Under the pieces are notes generated by a model. That model worked only from the letters and a program-made list of their open reading frames with translations, did no database searches and was not told the DNA's origin. Shown here piece after piece: positions 43,622-50,169 of a stretch of DNA of 64,000 bases. This DNA comes from an uncultured bacterium (lineage in GTDB: Bacteria; Bacillota; Clostridia; Christensenellales; HGM11417). A program made the position numbers and the translations under genes. Position 1 is the first letter of the stretch; every line of letters begins with the position of its first letter. The stretch spans positions 1 through 64,000 of the forward strand of contig CAJMQN010000001.1 in the NCBI GenBank assembly GCA_905215695.1. Direction: 5' to 3'.

Positions 43622-44560
43622 TCAAGACAATTTAGTCAGACAGATTTCCTCCAAAAAACGGGTAATTTCTTCGGCATTGTCGGTCTCGTAATAGTGAATC
43701 AGCAGTTTTTTATATTCGGTAGTTTTCTCTTCGGGTACGGCAATCAGCCCCACGCCTTGGGAAATCAGCATATGGTTGGCAAAGATAACGGAAGTACGCT
43801 TATTGCCGTCGATGAATATCTGTTTTTTTGTGACAAAGAGGAGTGCGCGAATCGCTTTGGTAAAGATATTTTGGTCGGAATTCACAATTTGCGAAAGCTG
43901 TTCCTTGATTTGGCTTTCAATCGGCAGTTCGGGTTTCCATTTCGTTCCGCCGATGGACACGGGAACGTTGCGCAGTTGCCCCGCGTTGTAATAGAAACCC
44001 TCTTCGACGAGTCGATTGATGAGGCAGAGGAGAGAAAAATCAGATTTTGCGGTAATGACCCCTTCGTCGAGAATGAGCTGCCAGGCGTGTTTCAGATTGT
44101 TGATTTTTTGAACGTCATCGGCGGAAACATTGTTGATTTTTCCGCCCTCGATAATGGTTTCGGTATCTAAAAAGGTGACGGCAACGCCTTCGAGAACGGC
44201 TTGTCGATAGATGGTTTCCACGAGATTGCGCTTGGCAAAATCGATATTGCGTTGAATTTTGTCGTTGAGTTCTCCGGCGACGTAGCCGTTTTTTTTCAGG
44301 GCAATATCGACGGCGCGCAGTTGCTTTTTGAGTTGTTTTGCCTCGTCGTTGTTCTTCAGAAGGCGATTGAGGAGGTCGTCGTCAAATTTCCCGACATAGA
44401 CGGTACGGTGAATCCCGCCCGTTCTCTGATGGAGATAAATATACTTGCCCTCCTTAACTTCCCGGATTTCGACGCTTCCCCAAAGAAGAGAACGGAGTCG
44501 GTTTTCCAAATCTTTTTTTGTCGCAACCAAACTTACGGTATCGATGATATGATTTTCCAT
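43622..44560 (-). CDS. Fic-like protein lacking the catalytic histidine
   Basis: 312 residues. The C-terminal half has the Fic core ending QIFIDGNKRTS (residues 247-257), where the invariant His of HPFxDGN is replaced by Gln247 and Pro by Ile248, while Asp251, Gly252, Asn253 and Arg255 are kept. Fic proteins usually AMPylate target proteins; without the histidine that activity is doubtful, though similar Lys/Gln-type Fic proteins are common in gut bacteria. The N-terminal part has a short strand-rich motif (YLHQRTGGIHRTVYVGKF) and a coiled region. AT-rich, probably acquired. Confidence 0.8.
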   Translation of the reverse strand: MENHIIDTVSLVATKKDLENRLRSLLWGSVEIREVKEGKYIYLHQRTGGIHRTVYVGKFDDDLLNRLLKNNDEAKQLKKQLRAVDIALKKNGYVAGELNDKIQRNIDFAKRNLVETIYRQAVLEGVAVTFLDTETIIEGGKINNVSADDVQKINNLKHAWQLILDEGVITAKSDFSLLCLINRLVEEGFYYNAGQLRNVPVSIGGTKWKPELPIESQIKEQLSQIVNSDQNIFTKAIRALLFVTKKQIFIDGNKRTSVIFANHMLISQGVGLIAVPEEKTTEYKKLLIHYYETDNAEEITRFLEEICLTKLS

Positions 44561-44566
44561 AGTTAT

Positions 44567-44625
44567 ATTTTACTGCTGTTGTGAAACAAAGACAACAATA
44601 AAAGCAAAATTTGTTTCACAATTTT
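44567..44625 (-). promoter_or_regulatory. Leaderless-type promoter and inverted-repeat operator of the Fic-like gene
   Basis: Read on the minus strand: a 12-base perfect inverted repeat (TTGTGAAACAAA and its complement, about 44582-44593 and 44612-44623 in plus coordinates), -35 TTGTCT, a 17-base spacer and -10 TAAAAT, then six bases to the ATG at 44560. One arm of the repeat lies between -35 and -10, the place where a repressor would block polymerase. Confidence 0.6.
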
Positions 44626-44697
44626 GCTTGTGTTTTGCCGCCACAAACGGAATGTCGTCCACCCGCCCACCCTTCCGGCGTTTGTTTGCCGCACAAA

Positions 44698-44728
44698 AAA
44701 AGCGTGTAGCTGATTGCTACACGCTTTT
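44698..44728. terminator. Terminator overlapping the stop of the 44717-45061 gene
   Basis: Stem of 13 pairs (44698-44710 with 44716-44728) with a five-base loop and A/T runs on both sides. The minus-strand gene's stop codon lies inside the right-hand arm. Confidence 0.85.
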
Positions 44729-45061
44729 ATTTTTTGTAAGGACACGAAACGTTTGAAGAATGGAATCTTGTTCTTCTTGACTGAAACGAACAAAGTATTC
44801 GATAAGTTCTTGTTCCCGGGCTTCCAAATCCTCAATATCATTTCGCGCTGTTAATCGTCCTAAAGAAATTCCAAAAGCCTCGCAGACTTCTAAAAGATTT
44901 TTAAGAGAAGGAACAACGCCTTTTTTCTTATACCATTCCGAAATAGTACTCGGGGACAAGGAGGTAGTGCGGTTGGCAAGTTCATTTCTTGACCAACCCA
45001 ATTTTTCCAAATGGGTTAATATATTTTTCTTAATGGTTTCAACGTAATTTTCAGTTTCCAT
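44717..45061 (-). CDS. XRE-family helix-turn-helix regulator (second of the minus-strand pair)
   Basis: 114 residues from the ATG at 45061. The HTH is LEKLGWSRNELANRTTSLSPSTISEWYKKKG (about residues 15-48), followed by an acidic helix (EQELIEYFVRFSQEEQDSILQTFRVL) of the same kind found in the three other regulators nearby. It starts one base after the stop of the upstream regulator and is probably cotranscribed and translated through its end. The frame is open to a TTG at 45082 inside the upstream gene, less likely. Probably a DNA-binding repressor; target unknown. Confidence 0.8.
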   Translation of the reverse strand: METENYVETIKKNILTHLEKLGWSRNELANRTTSLSPSTISEWYKKKGVVPSLKNLLEVCEAFGISLGRLTARNDIEDLEAREQELIEYFVRFSQEEQDSILQTFRVLTKNKSV

Positions 45062-45062
45062 T

Positions 45063-45404
45063 CTAATTTTTACCTTTCGCAATAATCTTTGCGACCTTTA
45101 AGAGTGCTTCCTGTTGTTCCGTATCCATGTCTTTACAGATTTCAATTAAATTGACTTGAAAAGAATTTAGATTGTCGATTTCCGTTTCAGCAAAAAATTG
45201 ACTTAAACTGATGCCCAATGCAATGCAAAGTTTTTCAATATTCGCTAAAGAGGGGTGTTTTCTGTTAGATGACCATTCATAAAGTGTTGCTGTAGATATA
45301 TTGGCTTGGTTTGCCAACTCATAGAGCGACCACCCTTTTTCTTTGCGGAAGTAATCAATTTTATTAAAAATTTCTGCGTTACTAAATTTTACTTTTTTTA
45401 CCAT
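45063..45404 (-). CDS. XRE-family helix-turn-helix regulator (first of the minus-strand pair)
   Basis: 113 residues. HTH domain FRKEKGWSLYELANQANISTATLYEWSSNRKHPSL (about residues 18-53) and C-terminal helix LIEICKDMDTEQQEALLKVAKII. A TAATAT box six bases before the ATG and no ribosome binding site suggest a leaderless transcript. It may repress its own operon and the divergent regulators across 45405-45620. Confidence 0.8.
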   Translation of the reverse strand: MVKKVKFSNAEIFNKIDYFRKEKGWSLYELANQANISTATLYEWSSNRKHPSLANIEKLCIALGISLSQFFAETEIDNLNSFQVNLIEICKDMDTEQQEALLKVAKIIAKGKN

Positions 45405-45620
45405 AGTTTCATATTACGCTTTTTTTGGCGACATAAAGTATTGCCTAAATACAAACTTTATATAGCATTAACAATGATTGTCTTTATTTTAGTCTTTTAT
45501 TTAAAAATCAATGAGCAGTTTATAGCTATTATTACTTTTACAAACCGAATATGTTGACTTATTTTATGTTAATATGGTACAATTATCATATTGCTTTAGC
45601 TATATTTTTGAGGATATATT
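45405..45620. promoter_or_regulatory. AT-rich divergent control region between XRE genes
   Basis: 216 bases of very AT-rich sequence. A plus-strand promoter TTGACT (45554-45559), 18-base spacer, TACAAT (45578-45583) serves the 45621 gene, whose GAGG ribosome site is eight bases before the ATG. The minus-strand promoter lies next to the 45404 start. Confidence 0.65.
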
Positions 45621-45932
45621 ATGAAGTTTGATGTAGGGACGCGAATTCAACAAATTTGTGCAGAGCGTGGAATAAGTTTAAAGCAGTTGATGAAAGAAAG
45701 CGGATTATCTCATTCTACTTTAGTGAATCTTCTCACGAATAAGTCCTCACCATCATTGGGGACTATACTCAAAGTTTGTTCTGTTTTAAATGTTTCAATA
45801 TCGGAATTTTTGAAAGAAAAAGAATTTAATTCTTTAACGGAAAATCAAAAGAAAATTTTGCTTTTTTACCGAGCATTGGACGAAGAGGATAAACGGATTT
45901 TTTTAAACTTTACCGAGATTTTAAAAGAGTAA
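45621..45932 (+). CDS. XRE-family helix-turn-helix regulator
   Basis: 103 residues. HTH core GISLKQLMKESGLSHSTLVNLLTNKSSPSLGTI (residues 19-52) and a C-terminal helix LTENQKKILLFYRALDEEDKRIFLNF. Same size and layout as the minus-strand pair, so the four are likely paralogues or repeated acquisitions. Transcribed away from them; 21 bases before the next regulator. Confidence 0.85.
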   Translation: MKFDVGTRIQQICAERGISLKQLMKESGLSHSTLVNLLTNKSSPSLGTILKVCSVLNVSISEFLKEKEFNSLTENQKKILLFYRALDEEDKRIFLNFTEILKE

Positions 45933-45953
45933 AAATAAAATTAGGAGTGTAAT

Positions 45954-46289
45954 ATGGGAACAAAAACAGATTACAGGTATTTTGACATTGGGGCGCGTAT
46001 CCGAGAACTTTGCGAGGAGAGGGGAATCAGCCACGAGGAATTGGCGGAACAAGCCGGAATATCCTCCGAGGAAATGCAAAAACTTTTGAACAATGACAGA
46101 CACATTTCAATCGAATCTATGGCGCGGGTTTGTGTTGTTTTTGACATGGACTTTACCGAATTCTATCAGGAAAGGCATTCATATGCTCAAATACGGAAGG
46201 AAATTTTCTCCTATATGTCAACCCTTGACGATAAGGAGATTACGACAATCAGGGACTTTCTCAAAATCGTAGAAAAGTACAGCAAATAG
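45954..46289 (+). CDS. XRE-family helix-turn-helix regulator
   Basis: 111 residues. HTH CEERGISHEELAEQAGISSEEMQKLLNNDRHISIES (about residues 19-54), C-terminal helix with DDKEITTIRDFLKIV. Ribosome site AGGAG seven bases ahead of the ATG. A terminator follows, closing the AT-rich island. Base composition begins to rise here toward the yabP side. Confidence 0.85.
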   Translation: MGTKTDYRYFDIGARIRELCEERGISHEELAEQAGISSEEMQKLLNNDRHISIESMARVCVVFDMDFTEFYQERHSYAQIRKEIFSYMSTLDDKEITTIRDFLKIVEKYSK

Positions 46290-46310
46290 ACCGCGTTTGC
46301 GGTCTTTTTT
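46288..46310 (+). terminator. Terminator at the right edge of the island
   Basis: Seven-base-pair stem with TTT-type loop (46288-46294, 46299-46305) followed by six Ts. Confidence 0.85.
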
Positions 46311-46338
46311 CATAATCCTCCGCCTTTCGTCATAAAAT
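46310..46338 (+). promoter_or_regulatory. Sigma-E-like sporulation promoter of yabP
   Basis: TCATAAT (46310-46316) and CATAAAAT (46331-46338), 14 bases apart. Each differs by one base from the mother-cell sigma-E pattern (KMATATT and CATACAnT). yabP is sigma-E dependent in Bacillus. Confidence 0.6.
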
Positions 46339-46368
46339 ATCAAGAGGACGAAACCGGGAGGGGACGAT

Positions 46369-46623
46369 ATGGAAAATCGCAAACAGGATTTAACGCTGTT
46401 AGACCGCAAACTCTTAAAAGTCACGGGCGTGGCGGCGGTAAACGAATTTGACGACAAAAACGTGATTTTAAAACTCGCCGACGGCAATCTTTTGGTGCAG
46501 GGGACGGGCATGACGGTATCCAAACTGAATGTGGACAGCGGCGAAGTCGAAATCGAAGGGCTTGTCTCATTGATTCGCTACCAAAACAAAAAAGAAAACC
46601 TCTTAAAAAGGATTTTAAAATGA
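46369..46623 (+). CDS. yabP: Sporulation protein YabP
   Basis: 84 residues. DRKLLKVTGVAAVNEFDDKNVILKLADGNLLVQGTGMTVSKLNVDSGEVEIEGLV is the whole YabP/YqfC domain, in the usual length. YabP takes part in mother-cell sporulation, needed for spore coat or cortex formation. It overlaps yabQ by ATGA. GGAGGGG precedes the ATG. Confidence 0.93.
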   Translation: MENRKQDLTLLDRKLLKVTGVAAVNEFDDKNVILKLADGNLLVQGTGMTVSKLNVDSGEVEIEGLVSLIRYQNKKENLLKRILK

Positions 46624-47174
46624 ATTTCAACGAAAGCGCGGGACAACTTTTCGCGTTCTCGGTCATGGCAGTGTGCGGGATTGTGCTGTGTCTCTTGTAC
46701 GACGGTTTGGGCGCGCTCCGCGCAAAATTCCGCCGTTGGTACGTCACGGTGCCCTGTGACATTGTGTTCGGCGCGGCGGCTGTCGTGTTGTATTTCGTCT
46801 TTCATTACCGCGCCAATTATCTGAAATTATCCCCTTTTCTTCTCCTTGCGGCGGCGCTCGGCTTTTTTCTGTGCAAAATTTCCCTGTCGAGAATTGTTGC
46901 AAAAGCGGGTCGGGTATTGTATAATATCCTCGAGAAATGCTTGAACCCGAAGGGCTCAAGGGCATTTCGACGGGAATTACCCCCGACAGGGGATAATATG
47001 ATAGAAAAAATCATACGCAAGAGAGGAAAGAAACATGGAGAGAGAACGGAAGATAAAGCTGATAACGTCCCTGTGCGTCGTTCTTCTGTGCGCGCTCGTT
47101 TTAATCGTCATCGGGCAGGTAGTCTCGATCGTGACGCTGAAAAACAAACAGGCAAGCCTGAACGAGGAACTTGA
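46620..47174 (+). CDS. yabQ: Sporulation protein YabQ
   Basis: 184 residues as an open frame. Three or four membrane segments (about residues 8-28, 42-62, 68-86) match the YabQ family, including FSVMAVCGIVLCLLYDGLGALR. From about residue 138 on, the sequence is basic, low in hydrophobics and overlaps divIC by 140 bases, so it may be a non-selected extension. It works in spore cortex formation in the mother cell. A strong hairpin and a sigma-A promoter for divIC lie within its coding region. Confidence 0.85.
   Translation: MNFNESAGQLFAFSVMAVCGIVLCLLYDGLGALRAKFRRWYVTVPCDIVFGAAAVVLYFVFHYRANYLKLSPFLLLAAALGFFLCKISLSRIVAKAGRVLYNILEKCLNPKGSRAFRRELPPTGDNMIEKIIRKRGKKHGERTEDKADNVPVRRSSVRARFNRHRAGSLDRDAEKQTGKPERGT
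46897..46925 (+). promoter_or_regulatory. Promoter inside yabQ for divIC
   Basis: TTGCAA (46897-46902), 17-base spacer, TATAAT (46920-46925). It would give divIC and the following genes vegetative expression independent of the sporulation promoter. A long hairpin (about 46933-46967) follows the start site. Confidence 0.65.
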
Positions 47175-47304
47175 CCGCTTAAACGGAGAAAAGAGCACGG
47201 TAGAGGAACTGATTGCGTGGCGGGAATCTCCCCGCTATGTGGAGCAGTACGCGCGCGACGTCCTCGGCATGACCAAGGAGGACAAGCTCGAAGATGAAGA
47301 GTGA
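47035..47304 (+). CDS. divIC: Septum formation initiator DivIC/FtsB
   Basis: 89 residues: short basic N-terminus, one membrane helix (about residues 8-32), then a coiled coil (KNKQASLNEELDRLNGEKSTVEELI) and the closing region SPRYVEQYARDVLGM. With FtsL and DivIB it recruits the division septum synthases. GAGAGGA precedes the ATG. It overlaps both the yabQ frame and, by 11 bases, the Ppx/GppA gene. Confidence 0.93.
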   Translation: MERERKIKLITSLCVVLLCALVLIVIGQVVSIVTLKNKQASLNEELDRLNGEKSTVEELIAWRESPRYVEQYARDVLGMTKEDKLEDEE

Positions 47305-48193
47305 CGAATCCGCCGGCAAGCTCCCCGCCTCCGCCTGCGAACGGGTGGGGGTAATTGACGTCGGCTCAAATTCGGTGCGCCTGCTCCTCTGCGACGGCGG
47401 CAACGAAAAATTCGTCGCGACAACCCGTCTTTCGGCGGGACTTTCCGAGCGCGGAGAAATCTCTGTTGAATCCATGCACCGCACGGCGGAAGCCGTTGCG
47501 CGTTTTGCCGCGCGGGCGAGAGAGCGCCGTTGCGGCGTTTTTGTTTTTGGAACGGAAGCGGTACGAAAAGCCGCCAACCGTGCGGATTTTCTTCGCCTTG
47601 TCAAGGAACTTTCGGGGCTTGACGTGGATATCCTCTCCGGCGAAGAGGAAGCGCTCTGCGGTTTTCTCGGCGTAAACGGCGGCGGTTCGCGTATCTCGGT
47701 TTTGGACGTGGGCGGCGCGAGCACCGAGCTTGCGACGGGCGCGGGCAATCTCGAGAGCGCGTTGAGCGTCCCCGTCGGGACGGTCCGGCTGTTCGACCTC
47801 TGCGGACGGGACCGCAAAAAATTGGACGAACACATTTCCCAAAAAATTTCCGCCTATGAAACCGTTGCCCGCGCGCCCAAACTGTACGGAATCGGCGGCA
47901 CGGCGACAACGCTCGCCTCGACGCTGTTAAAACTCGAAACCTACGACCGTTCCCGGGTGCACGGCTTTCAAATCCGAGCGGACGCGCTCTCCGACCTCTG
48001 CGACAGATTGTTCAAAAGTTCGGTGGAAGAAATACGGGAACTTCCGGGCATGGACCCTCGCCGGGCGGACGTCATCGCGGGGGGCGCGGAACTTGTTTTC
48101 CTGTTTTTGCGAAGATACGGCTATGAGGAAATGACCGTATCGGAAACGGACAACCTCGAGGGGTATCTCGCCCTGCGAAGGAGAAAATCATGA
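47294..48193 (+). CDS. Ppx/GppA family phosphatase
   Basis: 299 residues with the sugar kinase/actin-like fold: VGVIDVGSNSVRLLL as the phosphate 1 loop, SGEEEALCGFLG, DVGGASTEL as phosphate 2 and YGIGGTATTLAS as the adenosine loop. These are exopolyphosphatase or guanosine pentaphosphate phosphatase homologues; which one this is cannot be told from one domain. It follows divIC, overlapping it, and its stop overlaps the next start by ATGA, so the genes form one operon. Confidence 0.9.
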   Translation: MKSDESAGKLPASACERVGVIDVGSNSVRLLLCDGGNEKFVATTRLSAGLSERGEISVESMHRTAEAVARFAARARERRCGVFVFGTEAVRKAANRADFLRLVKELSGLDVDILSGEEEALCGFLGVNGGGSRISVLDVGGASTELATGAGNLESALSVPVGTVRLFDLCGRDRKKLDEHISQKISAYETVARAPKLYGIGGTATTLASTLLKLETYDRSRVHGFQIRADALSDLCDRLFKSSVEEIRELPGMDPRRADVIAGGAELVFLFLRRYGYEEMTVSETDNLEGYLALRRRKS

Positions 48194-49350
48194 AAAAAAC
48201 TTTGAATATGGTATTTGCCCTTCTTCTCATCATTCTTTCCGCAGCGGGTTGTATTACGCTCTACGTGTTCGCCGTGCCCAAGGGAGAGGAGAGCGTGGTC
48301 TATGTGATCTCCGCGCTGCTCCTGTTTGCGGGTTATCTTGTGGGCAGATTTTTTCACGCCTTCCTGCACGAAATCGGACACCTGCTCTTCGGTCTGTGTT
48401 CGGGCTTCCGGCTCTACGAATTGGCGGTCGGTCCTTTCCATTTTGTCAAAACGGGCAAACACCTTCGCTTTTACGTCAAACGCAACCGCTACGGCGGCAT
48501 GGTGATGATGGCAAGCAAGCACGCGGACAACCTCTACCGCCGTTATTTTACGCTGACCCTCGGGGGCGTGCTGTTCTCCCTGCTGACGGGCGCGGCGTGG
48601 GTGGCTGTGGCGATTCTTCTGCGAAACGCGGACTATCTTCTGTACAGTTTTCTGCTCCCGGGCGCGTTTGCAAGCTGTTATATCATCGCGATGAACGTCT
48701 TTGCCTTTGAAAACGACGGCACTTATTCGGACGGCGCGGTCTTGACGGGCATTCGCAGAAGAGACCCGCAGATAGAATTGAACGTGTCGCTCATGGCAAT
48801 ACAGGGCATGCTCTGTGCGGGCAAATCCCCCCGCGAAATCGAGCGCCGTTACTTTTACGAAGTGCCCGAGGCGGAGAACTGTGTCAACCGCGTACAGCTT
48901 GAAAATTACCGCTATATCTACGAACTCGACAGCGGCAACACGGAGGAGGCGATACGCCTTTCCGACGCAATCGCGCAGGATTTCAACGTCGTGCCCGAGA
49001 TATACCGTCCGGGCATCCTGACGGACGTATTCTATACGGAATTGGTCTTGAAAAAGGACGTCAACCGTGCGAAAGTGCTTTGGTATCAGATTGAGAAATA
49101 CATTGCGCATGATTTAAACGTATGCAACCTGCGGATTCGCATGGCGTATGAGCTGTACGCAAAGGAACAGCCCCGTCTCGCGATTGCGACGGGCAAGACC
49201 GCGCTTTCGGTGAAAGACGAGTTTATCATACCCGGCGTGGCGAAAATGGAGGAGCGAATCATCGAAACGCTCATGCGGGAGGCGGAATCCCGTGCGCGGG
49301 ATTTGGATTCAAAACGGATGGACGACACGCTGACGGAGTATCGGGGGTAA
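48190..49350 (+). CDS. M50-like membrane protein with HEIGH motif
   Basis: 386 residues. Two to three N-terminal membrane segments with the metalloprotease motif FLHEIGHLLFG (about residues 58-68), then more hydrophobic helices (118-165) and a C-terminal soluble helical half of about 190 residues that looks like tetratricopeptide-like repeats (DSGNTEEAIRLSDAIAQ). The layout recalls site-2-type intramembrane proteases but the second metal motif is not clear. No named family recognised. Role in regulated proteolysis is possible. Confidence 0.75.
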   Translation: MKKTLNMVFALLLIILSAAGCITLYVFAVPKGEESVVYVISALLLFAGYLVGRFFHAFLHEIGHLLFGLCSGFRLYELAVGPFHFVKTGKHLRFYVKRNRYGGMVMMASKHADNLYRRYFTLTLGGVLFSLLTGAAWVAVAILLRNADYLLYSFLLPGAFASCYIIAMNVFAFENDGTYSDGAVLTGIRRRDPQIELNVSLMAIQGMLCAGKSPREIERRYFYEVPEAENCVNRVQLENYRYIYELDSGNTEEAIRLSDAIAQDFNVVPEIYRPGILTDVFYTELVLKKDVNRAKVLWYQIEKYIAHDLNVCNLRIRMAYELYAKEQPRLAIATGKTALSVKDEFIIPGVAKMEERIIETLMREAESRARDLDSKRMDDTLTEYRG

Positions 49351-49352
49351 TC

Positions 49353-49667
49353 ATGGGAAAGATGTTTGAGGGCGTATATGAGGTGGTGAAACACATTCCC
49401 GACGGAAAGGTGTCAACCTACGGACAGATTGCGGCGCTTCTCGGCAACGTGAGGTGGGCGCGCGCGGTGGGTTACGCTCTGCACGTAAACCCCGACCCCG
49501 AAAACGTGCACTGTTTCAAGGTAGTCAACCGTGACGGTCGGCTCGCGCCGGCGTTCGCTTTCGGTGGCGAGGAAGTGCAGAAAATGCTGTTGGAGCGGAG
49601 CGGGGTTGAGGTACGCTCGGACAACACGGTGGACCTTGAAAAATATCTTTGGCACCCCGGAGAATAG
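49353..49667 (+). CDS. MGMT/ATL-like DNA-binding domain protein with an altered PCHR motif
   Basis: 104 residues equivalent to the C-terminal domain of O6-alkylguanine-DNA alkyltransferase: YEVVKHIPDGKVSTYGQIAALLG, WARAVGYALHVNP. The active-site PCHR is HCFK here (His53-Cys54-Phe55-Lys56), so the acceptor cysteine is kept but the His of the catalytic triad is lost. Alkyltransferase-like proteins with such changes bind alkylated DNA and flag it for repair. It is three bases after the M50-like gene; terminator immediately downstream. Confidence 0.85.
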   Translation: MGKMFEGVYEVVKHIPDGKVSTYGQIAALLGNVRWARAVGYALHVNPDPENVHCFKVVNRDGRLAPAFAFGGEEVQKMLLERSGVEVRSDNTVDLEKYLWHPGE

Positions 49668-49704
49668 AAAAAAAGAACAGTTCATGTCAGACCGTTCTTT
49701 TTTT
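49668..49704. terminator. Terminator shared by the MGMT-like gene and the minus-strand microproteins
   Basis: A-rich left arm (49668-49678) and T-rich right arm (49694-49704) with GAAC/GTTC at the base; works for both strands. Confidence 0.7.
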
Positions 49705-49720
49705 AAACTCTGCAAGCGAA

Positions 49721-49858
49721 TCAATAAAGCTTGCTGTCGCAGTAGGGGCATCTGCCGCCGTTGTCACGAACGCAGCTTCCGCAGGACTTGGCGCCGCAGT
49801 TGGGGCATTCGCGGACCTCGTGGTCCTGCATTTCGGCGTTGCAATTACAACATCTCAT
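49721..49858 (-). CDS. 45-residue cysteine-rich zinc-binding microprotein
   Basis: Starts MRCCNCNAEMQDHEVRECPN and contains eight cysteines in CxxC pairs (CCNC, CPNCG, CGSC, CPYC), i.e. two zinc sites in a treble-clef or double zinc-ribbon layout. It resembles the 47-residue protein encoded 108 bases upstream. The start lies at 49858 with AAGG only a few bases ahead, so translation may instead be coupled to a short ORF that ends over it. Function unknown. Too short to be called by length alone; composition supports it. Confidence 0.65.
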   Translation of the reverse strand: MRCCNCNAEMQDHEVRECPNCGAKSCGSCVRDNGGRCPYCDSKLY

Positions 49859-49966
49859 AGACCTTTTTCCACTCCTTTGCGAATTTGATACGCGCGTGTT
49901 GCGGGCGCATCAAGACTATTATCTTTCGCTTCGACCAAAGTATGAGTGGAAATATCTTCCTTGGCG

Positions 49967-50110
49967 CTACTGCCTGTAGCCGAGTTCGGAAAAGCAGTCG
50001 CAGAGATCGTAATTTTTCCGGGCACATTCGGCGCAGTAGGTATTTCCGCAGGAGGAGCAGACACGCTCCGTCCCGTTCTCGATGACCTTATTGCACTTAC
50101 AACAGACCAT
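49967..50110 (-). CDS. 47-residue cysteine-rich zinc-binding microprotein
   Basis: Starts MVCCKCNKVIENGTERVCSS and has nine cysteines with CCKC, CSSCG, CAEC and CDC spacing. GGGAGG lies about nine bases before the ATG at 50110. It follows spmB on the same strand by 59 bases and shares its opening pattern (MxCCxCN) with the next microprotein, so the two are probably duplicates. Likely a small zinc-binding protein; its partner is unknown. Confidence 0.7.
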   Translation of the reverse strand: MVCCKCNKVIENGTERVCSSCGNTYCAECARKNYDLCDCFSELGYRQ

Positions 50111-50169
50111 ATTCGGGAACCTCCCTCTTGATTTTTCCCTTTTAGTATGGGCAAAGGCTTCCGAAATAT

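Noticed and set aside
46933..46967. Terminator within yabQ
   Set aside because: The hairpin is strong but no T run follows it, and coding sequence continues on both sides.
49845..50027. 60-codon minus-strand frame across the microprotein genes
   Set aside because: It is out of frame with both cysteine-rich ORFs and has no sequence character; only its last 21 codons could matter as a coupling peptide, and that is speculative.
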